64,000 bases of DNA from Leidyana gryllorum EB-2025a (taxonomy: Eukaryota; Apicomplexa): positions 111,884 to 175,883 of the forward strand of contig JBLWGC010000204.1 of the NCBI GenBank assembly GCA_048772705.1. The letters are read 5' to 3'. The translations under genes and the position numbers were made by a program. A model generated the notes under the pieces. That model saw nothing but the letters and a program-made list of their open reading frames with translations, was not told the origin of the DNA and did not search any database. Shown here in pieces: positions 10,893 through 21,208 of the stretch (its first letter is position 1; each line of letters starts with the position of its first letter).

Positions 10893-11055
10893 ATGGCTCA
10901 TGGATCTTCGCGCTACAAGAAGGCGCGCTCTAAGATGCGCTGGAAGGTGAGTCTTTGCTTCATTGAACACACTTTAACCCCCTCTGCAGTGGAAGAAGAA
11001 GCGCACTCGCCGTCTTCAACGCAAACGCAGAAAGATGCGCGCTAGGTCCCGATGA
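10893..11055 (+). CDS. RPL41: 60S ribosomal protein eL41, copy 1
   Basis: eL41 is the smallest ribosomal protein and bridges the two subunits. Exon 1 (10893-10946) encodes MAHGSSRYKKARSKMRWK, exon 2 (10990-11055) the WKKKRTRRLQRKRRKMRARS part; the intron is 43 bp. The 39-residue length, with an N-terminal extension before the universal 25-residue core, is what alveolates show. A CCATGG-type context surrounds the ATG. A second copy with the same protein and intron position lies 0.8 kb downstream. Confidence 0.95.
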
Positions 11056-11880
11056 GCGACCGGAGAGGGGTCACTGAATTGACCCCAACGAAGAGAAGGC
11101 AATGCTTAACAGTGTGTGTCGACTCTTCTTGATGTCTATTAACGCTTTCTAACTGACTGATATTAACCTGACATCTATTATTCCCTATCACGCAACTCTT
11201 TCTCAATCGGACGAGGGGAGGTGGAACTTAGCGAGCGAGCGGGCAATCGTTACTAACAGTACTCGTAGAGGAGCACCAGAACAGCGACAGCTACAACAAT
11301 AACAACACCAACAGCAGCCTGCAGACTCGGCAGACTCCTGGGCGGCCGTTGCACCGGCGGCGTCGACTTGACTACGCAGCGGACGGAGAGACTAAGACTG
11401 AGGCTGAGACTGAAAGACAATGACTCGCTCGCTCGCTCGCTCTCTGACCGACTGTGGTGAAGGGGATGTGAACATCATCATTAGACTGAGCGATTAGTCT
11501 CGCTTTGTAGGGAGTCTCCAGGTTCGCCAGATTGACTGTGCAAGCTCACTGAGATAGAGACGGCACAAGTGGCGATGGGGAGATACATTGTAGATGATAT
11601 TTGATAGTTAGAGTTCACTGGTGCAGTCGCACAGAAGTCTTCAATAGTCTCTCAGCAACAGTTTGTCACTGTTGGTGACCGATTGTGAGGTGAATTTGTC
11701 AGCAAAATGCCCAGGGAAGGCACACGCACACGTGTCCAGAGTCACAGGATAGGGCGTGAGAAGGCGTGGTACACAGTGGAGTGAGAGTGGCAGAAGCACA
11801 CATTCGGTGAGCCATGACTGAGACGAAACGAGCGGAGGGTATATCCGGGAGATTTCGCTTTTTTCTGACACCGACTCAAG
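11056..11880. other. spacer between the eL41 copies
   Basis: No complete gene seen. On the minus strand, 11253 to about 11390 reads as an open C-terminal segment ending in one strongly hydrophobic stretch (AAVGVVIVVAVAVLVLLYEY then stop), which looks like a tail anchor or the last exon of a small membrane protein. I could not find the rest with confidence. GCTC tetranucleotide runs occur near 11420-11445. Confidence 0.3.
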
Positions 11881-12061
11881 ATGGCTCACGGGTCGTCCCG
11901 GTACAAGAAAGCGCGCTCCAAGATGCGCTGGAAGGTGAGTGGGCGATTGTTTGATTGGTTCTGGCTGATAACTGCTTTTGTCTTTGATCTCTCAGTGGAA
12001 GAAGAAGCGCACTCGCCGTCTTCAACGTAAGCGCAGAAAGATGCGCGCCAGGTCCCGTTGA
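11881..12061 (+). CDS. RPL41: 60S ribosomal protein eL41, copy 2
   Basis: Encodes exactly the same 39 residues as copy 1, with the intron at the same codon (after residue 18) but 61 bp long and unrelated in sequence (11935-11995). Exon 2 differs from copy 1 at only a few synonymous sites, exon 1 at more. The ATG follows directly on TTTTTTCTGACACCGACTCAAG-like sequence (11861-11880), a pyrimidine tract plus AG that could serve as a splice acceptor at the start codon. Confidence 0.95.
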
Positions 12062-12195
12062 GGGATAGGCTGTTTGCACTAGTCTGTAACAATTGAGCTA
12101 GTGTGCCTTTGACGCCTTTATTGTGATACTGCATCATCACCATTAACCAAACCCCATACCGCTAGTGTCACAAAAAGACTTCCATTTCTGTTGAT

Positions 12196-13674
12196 ATGTC
12201 CAACCGCCCTATATGTACGCGCTATCAGCGAGGCTACTGTCCATTCGGAGACGGTTGCCGTGACGGCGCCCACCCACCCAAGCAACAATCCGCCTTTGCC
12301 GCCAGTAATGCGCTCCCCAGCAATGTGAACCCCTTCGGCACCATCTCGCTCTCTGGGCTGGTGAATACGGCACCCCGGCTGGGAGGAATGACCACTATGC
12401 CGACGCCGGTCCCCTTCGGTTCAGCGCAGCCCACAATGATGAACAACAACCCGTTCGCGGGCACCACCCAAAATCAACCGGCCCAGGCACCACTCCAAAC
12501 AGGAGGATTCTTCAGCGGCGTGAGTCTTCCCAGCTACTCCAGCACCGCTCAGACCACATCAACCGCTCCGGCGAACCCATTTGGAGGTAATTCCAATGCT
12601 GCCGCTTCGAAAGCAGATGGCTCAGGGGGAGGAGCGGTCGCGGTCCGTCATACGCCCGCAGTGTTCGGAACCGTCTCCTCGGCCTTTGGAGACCTCTCTG
12701 GGGCTTTCCCCGCTATGGCGTCGACTACAGCCACCAACACTGCGACGGTCAATCGACCCTTCGGAAGTGTATTGAATACGGTGAGTTGAATGTCATTCTG
12801 AAACTGACAAAGCTCTCTCGCCTCAACGCAGACAACTTCGGCACCGGCGAATCCATTCGGGCTCAAAATGGGCACAACACCCATCCCAGCTTCGTTTGGA
12901 ACCATATCTGCGGACTCTCCGTTCGCGTCAGCCTTCAGTGCTTTTGCTGTGCCAAAGCCACCCTCGACTGTGGGGGCGGCTGCAGCCCACCCAGCAGCTG
13001 CGCCGGCCCAAACCGTCCCCAATTCAGGGTTGTTTGCCACACAGAGTGTTACCGGTCCGACCACGACAGGTGCGCCCACGACATCTTCCTTCTTCTCGCA
13101 GGCTGCTGCGGCTGCAGCCGCACCATCTCAGACGCCCAGCGTACCGATCACGACGGAGCCAGTAATTCAAGTGGCCACAGCGCCTGTGGTGGAGACGACA
13201 GCAACACCAGCGGTTCCCGTGGTGGTAGAGACGTCAGCAACAGTCCCCGTGGCAGAGACGTCAGCAACAGTCCCGGCGGCCGAGACGTCAGCAGCACTCC
13301 CCGTGGCAGCGGCAGCAGCAGTCCCGGCGGCCGAGACGTCAGCAACAGTCCCGGCGGCCGAGACGTCAGCAGCACTCCCCGTGGCAGAGACGTCAGCAAC
13401 AATCCCCGTGGCAGCAGCCCCAGCGATTCCCGTGGCAACAAAACCAGTGATACCCGTAGCTGCGAAACCAGCTCTTCCGACATCCCAGGAACCGACGTTC
13501 CCCAGTGGTTGGGTACCCACGAAGGCAGAAGAGAGTTGGATGCGGAGTTTGGAGATGTCACAGTTGGTGGGGCTGACAGTGTCGGTACCCAAGTCTGCGG
13601 ATCCTGACTGGTGTCGAGCTGAATGGCAGAGGTCCTCCTTTGGGTTGGGAGGCATCCCTGAAGCTGTAGTGTAG
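12196..13674 (+). CDS. CCCH zinc-finger FG nucleoporin, NUP42-like
   Basis: The protein begins with one CCCH finger (ICTRYQRGYCPFGDGC followed by RDGAH, C-x7-C-x5-C-x4-H) and continues as low-complexity sequence with NPFG and FG dipeptides, Ala/Thr/Pro-rich repeats and a C-terminal SSFGLGGIPEAVV. NUP42/NLP1 proteins share this plan: one N-terminal finger, FG repeats, and a short C-terminal IP-containing segment that in yeast and animals binds GLE1 during mRNA export. Exon 1 is 12196-12780, exon 2 12832-13674, intron 51 bp; 475 residues. Residues about 320-405 are a nine-residue array (VPVAETSAT type). Assignment rests on architecture, so a different FG nucleoporin is possible. Confidence 0.7.
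13210..13480 (+). repeat. 27-bp coding minisatellite in the nucleoporin gene
   Basis: Nine-residue units (A-E-T-S-A-x-x-P-V and decayed forms) repeated about ten times. The other frames stay open here and give false ORFs. Confidence 0.65.
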
Positions 13675-13705
13675 TGTTTTAGAAGGTCAAAAAGGACTTT
13701 TGGTA

Positions 13706-15879
13706 ATGACGGGCTTCAATGACGAAGATGAATTCCTCCCTGACTCAGAAGCTGACGATTATGAGGCTGAGGATAGGTGTTACGCCATACCAGAGCCTGA
13801 TGAGCTGCCTACCGTGGTAGAGCCTCTGCTCACTGAGAATAGTGAGGACAGGTGGGCGATGGGGCAGGGACACTGTCGGCGGCATTTGGTTGGTGTTCAG
13901 CATCCGTCACAGCCAAGGCAGATATGTGATACGGTCTCCTGAAGATATATCCGCCGTAATGGCCGAGGAAATGCGGAAAGCGCAGTGCATGATGGCGGCC
14001 TTGGAACCCACCTGGGCGGGAGAACCCGACCCAATCGTGACGCCAGTAATCATCGAGGGTATGCTGGCACGAAGAGGGTGGCGGGCCGACACGGTGGTCG
14101 AGGACTTTGTGTACAGTCCTTTGAAGTTGGCGCTCGAGGTAACCAGCCTCCCCAGAGCACTCGTTGAAATGCTGCCGGCTGGCGGTTCCAGGCTGGTTTT
14201 GATCTGCAGAAAATTCGAGCCCGACGGGAAGAGACCCGGAAGAACCCGTCGTTGGTACGGTGCCCTGTGGACGAGCCCTTCATGTGCCCAATCGTGTGTG
14301 ATGAGTTTCCGTTCTCCCAAACCCGCGGTTTGCCGTGCGGCCATCGCTTTAGCTTGGCGTAAGTCGGCAAGTGTGCCTCTGTCTGATAGACATTGCCCCG
14401 TTTCAGCGCTTGGAGGCAATGGATTGCCACCAGTATATCGGACGGGAGAGTTATCGGCATAAAGTGTATGGCATGCGACGAGAGCGTAACCAAAAATCTG
14501 ATAGATGACTGTATCAGTGATGATCCACATTTGAAGGCAAAGCTATTGGCCCGCCGTACAGAGTGAGGGAGAATTTATCCCCCGACTTAGAGATGTTCCT
14601 CCCTCCCTTCTCTCAGTGCCTTTGTACAAGCGAATAAGAGTGCCCGACACTGTCCTGGAAAGAACTGCCAGATGTTGACCATTGTCAACAAACCCCCAAC
14701 CTTCCCGAGGAATATGCGGGATCTGAGCGTTCTGGGGTACTCGGCGCCATTTGATTGCATCTGCACATGTGACACGCGATTCTGTTTCGGGTGCAATAGA
14801 GAAGGTCATTCCCCGATTCCATGCGAGATCATTTCTACCTGGGATACCAAGTGAGACCCCCATCCACCGCAATCGAGCAATGGAATGGCTCTTCCTCTCT
14901 CTATCAGGAACCAGAGCGAAGCAGACAACATAACTTGGATATTTGTCAACACTAAAACTTGTCCCTCTTGCAAACAGCCTATTGAAAAGAATCAAGGATG
15001 TATGCATATGGTGAGCAGCACTTGTTCCCAGCGAATTTCATCGACTCGCAACTCTGCAAACAGACGTGCCGCTGCTCGTACGAGTTTTGCTGGCTATGTA
15101 TGGGTGACTGGAAGATACATGGATACAGTGTGACTCGGTGCAATGTCTATGATGAGCAGCGGAAGAACCCAGCTCCCAATCCCAAGGATGACTTGCGAAA
15201 GCGCGCTGCCGAGAGTTTGGAGCGATACGCACATTTCTATGAAAGATATTCAGCGCATCAACAAGGTCAAAGGATCGCCAAAGAGAAGCTCATGGAGGTT
15301 TTGGATGGCCTGGAAAGTTCACGCATGATTGAAGCACCCGGGCCAGAAGAATCACGAGTGGATTGCCGCGCGGATGTGGACGCACGATTTATCGGTAAAA
15401 TGCGGGCAGCTATAAAACAGATCATTGAAGGAAGGTAAGAGTGTGGGTACACACGTGTGTACCATCGCGCGCGAATCATGTTCCGGCGGTTAGGCGAATC
15501 CTCAAATATTCGTACGCGTTCGGGTACTACGCCGACTGGAGTCGCTCGCCGCAAGCCAAACACCTGTATGAACATCAGCAAGGGGAGTTGGAATGGACAC
15601 TGGACAAGTTACAAGGCTTGACGGAATCTTTTGACTTTACCCGATGCTTGCTAGGCGATCAACGTGGATTTGATGCGTACAATCGGGAGTTGAGCGACAT
15701 TACTCGAGGTAAGTTTGTGAGGAGGTTTGTATTCGGACCAAAACGTACGGCATGCAGTGGTCAACGACTTCTTCAACCGAATGCTTAGTTGTTTCGAGAC
15801 CGACGTTGTGCCTCTGGCGTGCCCCGAAACACCTCCCTCGGCTGCTGATTTGGGTCCGCTACTGATGGGGTCTAACTGA
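13706..15879 (+). CDS. Ariadne-type RBR E3 ubiquitin ligase
   Basis: RBR ligases take ubiquitin from an E2 at RING1, hold it on a RING2 cysteine and pass it to a substrate. Nine exons: 13706-13851, 13922-14138, 14192-14358, 14407-14562, 14617-14850, 14908-15010, 15064-15434, 15494-15708, 15758-15879; introns 48-70 bp; 576 residues. Order: acidic N-terminus; Ariadne UBA-like part (SPEDISAVMAEEMRKAQ); RING1 (FMCPIVCDEF...LPCGHRFSLAAW...IKCMACDE); IBR (CPGKNC...CTCDTRFCFGCNREGH); RING2 (TCPSCKQPIEKNQGCMHM, then CRCSYEFCWLC) with the catalytic Cys in NQGC; then the helical Ariadne domain (LRKRAAESLERYAHFYERY). RING1 is odd: two metal-ligand positions after CGHRF are Ser and Ala at the exon 3/4 junction. 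It converges with the next gene, 27 bp between stops. Confidence 0.88.
15446..15463. repeat. 18-bp perfect palindrome inside RBR intron 7
   Basis: GGTACACACGTGTGTACC is a perfect palindrome and includes the CACACGTGTG core. It sits in the 59-bp intron 15435-15493, so it could form a hairpin in the intron RNA or be a DNA site. Confidence 0.5.
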
Positions 15880-15906
15880 ATCGTCCCAAGTTAAGAGCGG
15901 GAGGAA

Positions 15907-17983
15907 TCAGTTGTAGTGAAGCTCCTGGCGTCCTTTGCGCAGTGCAGTTACGTAGCTAAGAATCTGGTCGGTGACCCCGGTGACCGCTCTGATGATGTCG
16001 TGAAATTCGGCGACAGCTTCCTGCGGCGTAACACCCTCGGCCTGCGGCTTGAGGAGATCATAGGTCTCTTGCAGGCGAGTTTCAGCACATTGGTGGTCGC
16101 TGATTTTGAAAGCCCCCAAGTGCCGCTCGCTGGAGCACGATTTGAATGTACCGAAGTCAATCGAAGTGGTGGCTCACCTGGCACCCCGCGAGCCCTCCTT
16201 GTCAAGGTGATCCATGTAGTCTTTATAATATCGGATCTGGGAGTTGATCTTGGGATATTTGCAGTCAAACAGTGCTTGCTGTGTCAGAATGGTGATCGTT
16301 TTCAGTTTCGTGTATATTGGTGTGTCCACCAGATGGTCTTCGATACTGCTGCCCATAGTTAGAGCTTCGGACAAATTGATCCACATATATTTGAAAGGTT
16401 CGTCGCTGTGTCATCGGAAAGACAAGTTGCAATAACGACGTTCGCGGGTCCTACCTGGACTCGATGAGATGATGTAGAGGTTCTGCTGTCATTTCTTCGA
16501 TTTCTTTGACGACAGCTGCGCGGGGCTCGAAAGTGAGCTTAAACATATGAGCAAAGTTCACCACATCGGGACTCAGGAAATACGGCTTGACACAGGCAGT
16601 CAGATCTTTAGAGATCTTTCCGTGTGCCCAAGTGGTGAAAACAACATCAGACCACGTGAACTTCCGGTCCCTCCACAGAATGGGATAAGAAATCAGTGAT
16701 TGGAACCTGCGTGGCTCCTCCGTCTCCAGAAAACTCGGGGCGATCATCCACGCGTTTCCCATGTGAGCCAGGAAAGGACTCATTTCTGTCCCCTGAGAAG
16801 GCGAAAACTTGAGCTATATCGAAAAGTGTTGAAAGTTGCCTTACCACATCCCGGACAGCACTGAAGTGTCCACCACGCTGGAGGGATGCCCATTTTTCGG
16901 TCATCTCGGTGTTCCACGGCGTAGCCCACTCGTAGCCACTCAACACCACGTCATCCATAGTGAGCCAACAGAATTGCAATCCTTCTGCTGCCGCCGTGCT
17001 CAACCTTTGCCAAATGGCCCTCAAAATCATCTCCAATACATTATACTCCCCGTATAACTCCGAGGCTAACAGCCACGCATGCTCGTTCAGCTTACGGATA
17101 CTCTGAGCCACCTCTTCCGAATCCATTCCATGAGATTGCACTAATTCTTGGAGCAATCCGTATTCCGTTATGAAGGCGTTTGCGATGAATCTCATAACCA
17201 TCGGCCACTCCTCCATCCGCTCCGCATTCCACAGGGCGAAGTTGATGTGAGGACCCATAGGAATCATGTATCCCACTATTTTAAACGATGTGGGCAATCA
17301 GCACTTCAGACAGAACGTCTTACACGAGTGATCATTCATGAAAGCGCGACTGGTTTGATTCTGGATGAACAGAACCTCTTGATTAGGGCCCAACACGGGG
17401 AAGAACCTGTCGAACACTGCATTTTCTCATGTACTCAGCCGACGTTCACACATCCGCCCTCACGTCGTCGTCGTTTATCATTGCTCAACAACTTGTGGAA
17501 CATTGTGGCCAACGCCTGAACAGCGGTATCCTGCTCCGTCCATCAATTACAAAGACTCACTCCAACATCACTGTCGGCTACCGGAAACTGCACTCCACCA
17601 GCATCAAATAACTGCTTCCACTCGCGGATTTCACGAATTCCTACGACAAGGTTCGTCTCATCCGGGGCATTCAATAAGTGAACGTCCGAAACCTGGCAAC
17701 GCAGCAAGTACTCCGATCACCCTAAAGTCAAATCCTACATAGTCCGAAGATAGTATCGTTCGCGACCTCGATTTGTACTTCACGTAGGTGAAGGATATGA
17801 GGTCCTTGTAGTGCTCTTTGAACTTCAGAAATGGTTCGCCATCGGCAGCCAACGCTAACGACCAGTCTCAATCGACACAAACAACCCACCCGCCAAACGA
17901 TCGTCCACGTATATGTCACCCTTATACCCCTCGATGGCTGCTCTGGCTAACAAAGCCAGACCGAGGCATGCATAACCCCTCAT
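15907..17983 (-). CDS. secreted protein of unknown family, nine exons
   Basis: Not recognised. Nine exons keep frame: 17983-17890, 17854-17739, 17692-17561, 17515-17464, 17416-17324, 17275-16845, 16792-16455, 16405-16178, 16129-15907; introns are 35-52 bp, all GT-AG. The 568-residue product starts with a likely signal peptide (MRGYACLGLALLARAAIEG). It is rich in Trp and His and mostly helical in look; segments include NDHSLGYMIPMGPHINFALW, EEVAQSIRKLNEHAWLLASE, LISYPILWRDRKFTWSDVVF and KYPKINSQIRYYKDYMDHL. No catalytic motif is evident. An alternative start at 18040 would place MRFFDERRL before the signal-like segment. The 35-bp first intron is the weakest boundary. It lies divergent from the GMC cluster across 430 bp. 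Confidence 0.6.
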
Positions 17984-18412
17984 GGCTCGTTCGCAGTCAA
18001 TCGAAGTTAACGAAAGTCGTCTTTCGTCAAAAAAACGCACCCACTTAGGGATTCAAAGGCCTCCCCCAGGAATATGGAACAATATCAAGACACAATCCAA
18101 CTATCATGGCATGCCTCCCCCCAAACGGTATTGGTATGAGGCCACACCCATTGCGGCTTATTACATAGTCGATCCGCCATGCCCAGTGCATGATGCCAAA
18201 CGATCTCAACCGTCTTGTCCAGTACACACATCGTGTCCGGTACATGACCGCTGTCCAATCCATTCCTAAGACTTCTCTCGAACTTTTCCCGATGTTATCA
18301 ACATGACGTGATCATACAGTTTCTTCGACGCAACTTCAATCTGTAACATGAGCTCAATTGGGTATTCCCGCAGCACAGCACACACGTGTGTATTGCCCAA
18401 GTAGACAAACCA
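17984..18412. other. divergent spacer before the GMC cluster
   Basis: Should carry the promoters of the secreted protein gene and GMC 1. A plus-strand frame ending at 18269 repeats C-P-V/I-H four times (18176-18263), which is curious but has no start or splice support. A CACACGTGTG palindrome is at 18381. Confidence 0.4.
18381..18390. repeat. CACACGTGTG palindrome before GMC 1
   Basis: Exact copy of the recurrent 10-mer, 23 bp before the proposed GMC 1 start. Confidence 0.4.
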
Positions 18413-21107
18413 ATGGGGTGGATTCGTCCCTATCAAATATGTCTACTGGCTTGCCTTTCGATGCCGCTCACTCGCGGGTCACCCTTGCGAAAACTGCAAG
18501 CCAAAGGCAATCAATTCTTGACACGATTGCTCAGCAACCACACCTTCGAGACAGGATATCGATCAGACAATCCGAACTCGTACCCTGCGCCACGTGGATT
18601 CCAGTATGCATCCTTAGGACGCGCAAACTTCCGGAGAGTGGCAAATGGCGAAGAATTTGACTACATCATTATCGGAGCTGGTGGCGCTGGCTGTCCTTTA
18701 GCCAGAACGCTGTCGGAAGCAGGCCACTCTGTGCTCTTGTTAGAGCGGGGCAAGTTTCGTGAGGAGCACAGTCTTACTTGGACATTAAATGGGACAGGTA
18801 GGTGGAGGGACGTGTGCTCTGGTCCGTGAGATTCCATTCGCTTCTGCCAGGCCAAAGCTTCAATGACAACGCCATCTCCCAGCCCGTAGTCACAACTGAA
18901 GGCGTGATCAGTCGCATCGGCAACGCCTTAGGCGGTGGAACTGCTGTTAACTTCGGTTTCTTCATTGAGGAAACAGCGGAATATGTGCAATATCTTCGAA
19001 AACACTACAAGGTGTCCTGGTCGGATCAAGAATGGAGGGAAGCCGAGTATTGGCTGCGCGACCGAGTGGCTCATCCCACGAGGCAACGAGAGCCGTATGC
19101 AGAGGCCATGAAGAATTATCTGATCGACGAAACACCAACTCACTTGCACATTGGGGCATCGCCCAGGATGTATCCAGGAGCTGTATGGCAAGGGTACACT
19201 CTTTTCGACCCGGAATCAGGCTATCGATATGCGGCCGACACACTTCTGGGAGACATCGAAAAGGACTTTCCGGGCTCGCTGACGGTGTCAGTACAGACCT
19301 CAGCTCTGGAGATATCATTCGAAGATGCGCCTGACCAGCAGAGGAGGGCTCGCTGTGTCTTAATTCGGGATACGGTTGTCGATGATGTCGCACCGGTGAT
19401 CAGTCAAAAAGGTGGCGGAGTCGGAATTATCAATAGCTACTCAAACTTCATGCAGGTAGGTCGGAGTTGATGTGACTGACAATAGTACACCTTTCTTCAA
19501 TAGTGGCTACGATGGTATCCGCGAGTGTCCCGGCTGGCCCAGAAAGTTTTGCCTCCACCAGGCGGAGAGAGTCCCGTTCAACCACTACGAACAGTGTGTC
19601 TGAACGACTCACCTCATAGTCAAATAATCTCGAGTGCTGGTGCTTTGCTGACCCCCTGGCTGCTGTACAAATCCGGTATCGGGCCGAAGGAAGAAGTCAA
19701 GAAGTTGAGACACACCGTAATTGCAGAAGTTCCAAGTCTGGGACGGAATCTCACGGACCGGATCTATGTCCCCGTGGTATATTTCATGAAACCCGACGAG
19801 AAAGATCCCACCAAGTTGTTCGAGCCAACCGTCGTAGAACACATGACCCTCCAAGTCCGGGGAGATTCCAAGAAATGTCGCGACTTTAAGATCGGTGACC
19901 AAAGCACGGAATGCTCCTTCGTGGGATTTGAAGAGATTAGTGGCGGCCAAATGGCTGAAGGCGCCGGAATGTCATCTCGGTTCTTTTTTCCGCCCCCAAT
20001 GCGGTCAACACTGGTGGTCGACATCGCCATGGCGGTGCTCACAGAGTGCAGCGCTAAGCCCACGGAGGGGTTGAGTATCCTTGGCATTGCTGTGTGCCCC
20101 TTGATCCAGCCGATCCTCAACTGCTTCCGGAGAGCAGCAGCCCACATCTATGTACTGCCTGAGCCGCGCAGCAAAGGTTCGATCAGCGTTGGAGGAATGG
20201 ATGGACAGTCAATGGTGGTTCACGGCGGTTACCTCAGCCATCCGCTGGATGTGGCTGATGGTGTGCGAGGTCTCCATTGGATGTTGGACAGTATGCGCCG
20301 AACTAAGCGTTTCGACAAAGTATTGGAAAGGATCGACGAAGTTGGAACGGCACGAGACCTGTTCGACAACTCCTGCCCTTTGATCATGCGGACTAAGCTG
20401 GCAGATCTTTTGTACACCGTAGGAAATGTCTGGACGGAGTTCGTCAGTCATGAGGAAGTCAAGCGTGCGGAACAAGGGCTGGATGAGACGACTGGTGTGA
20501 ATCTGGAAGAAGTAGTTCGGGAAATTCGGGATCGGGTCAGTCTTCATCGCGATCGGAGTGTATTGACGGAAGGTGTATTACCGAATCAATCAGTTGATGA
20601 ATTACCACCTGAAACGGATGTGAAGCTGCTGGAGAGCATTGGCCGCATGCCGCTGGCCGAGTTGGCATCCTCAGTGGAGTTCAATCAAACGAAGACGTCG
20701 GAGATGTTCACAAAGTTGACGAGCCAACGATATCTGTCGTTCCCTCCCATTCTACCGGGTGAGTGATTGTCTTTCATCGCCTTATTAAAACTTTACTATT
20801 GTCAGACCCCGATAATGCTGTTGAAGTGCAAACGTTTTTGCAACGGCAGATGACCTCAATGTGGCACTGGCATGGGTGAGTTTTGTTGACTTTGTTTTTG
20901 TCGACGCGCGGTTCATTGTGCAGGAGCGCTGCGATGGGTTATGCAGTAGATGAGCAATTCCGCGTTGCACCCGACAAAATTTCGGGTCTGCGAATCGTGG
21001 ATGCTTCAGTATTACCTAAATTGCCAAGAATGAATCCCGAAGCAGTCGTGATGTTACTCGGCCGACTGGCTGGGAAGCGTATATTAAAAGAGCGCGACGA
21101 GTTATGA
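18413..21107 (+). CDS. GMC oxidoreductase 1 (secreted, FAD-dependent)
   Basis: GMC oxidoreductases oxidise alcohols such as choline or glucose with FAD. The FAD-binding beta-alpha-beta is FDYIIIGAGGAGCPLARTLSE; ALGGGTAVNFGFF is the second FAD-contact motif; SAGALLTPWLLYKSGIG is the GMC signature 2; the C-terminus has MWHWHGSAAMGYAVDEQFRV, with the family's H-x-x-G-T/S element, and LRIVDASVLP. Five exons: 18413-18797, 18851-19455, 19504-20758, 20806-20875, 20924-21107; introns 47-53 bp; 832 residues. The N-terminus (MGWIRPYQICLLACLSMPLT) is a likely signal peptide; an ATG at 18386 is an alternative. It is about 200 residues longer than bacterial relatives, mainly because of a large insert near the substrate domain. 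First of three tandem paralogues. Confidence 0.85.
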
Positions 21108-21208
21108 TTTGTTATAGATTTGTTGTGAATTTGTGCTAAATGATGATTGTGGGTATCATGTTTGATTGGATGTGTATCACAGAGAATGACTGAGAGTTGA
21201 TCACTGAG

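Noticed and set aside
11866-11883. Relic spliced leader (CGACTCAAG) before eL41 copy 2
   Set aside because: Only the last few bases resemble the end of dinoflagellate/Perkinsus leaders; the GTAGCCA part is absent.
12786-13607. 273-codon plus ORF rich in S-N-S-P-G-R-D repeats
   Set aside because: Out-of-frame reading of the nucleoporin minisatellite; the FG/CCCH frame continues through the intron.
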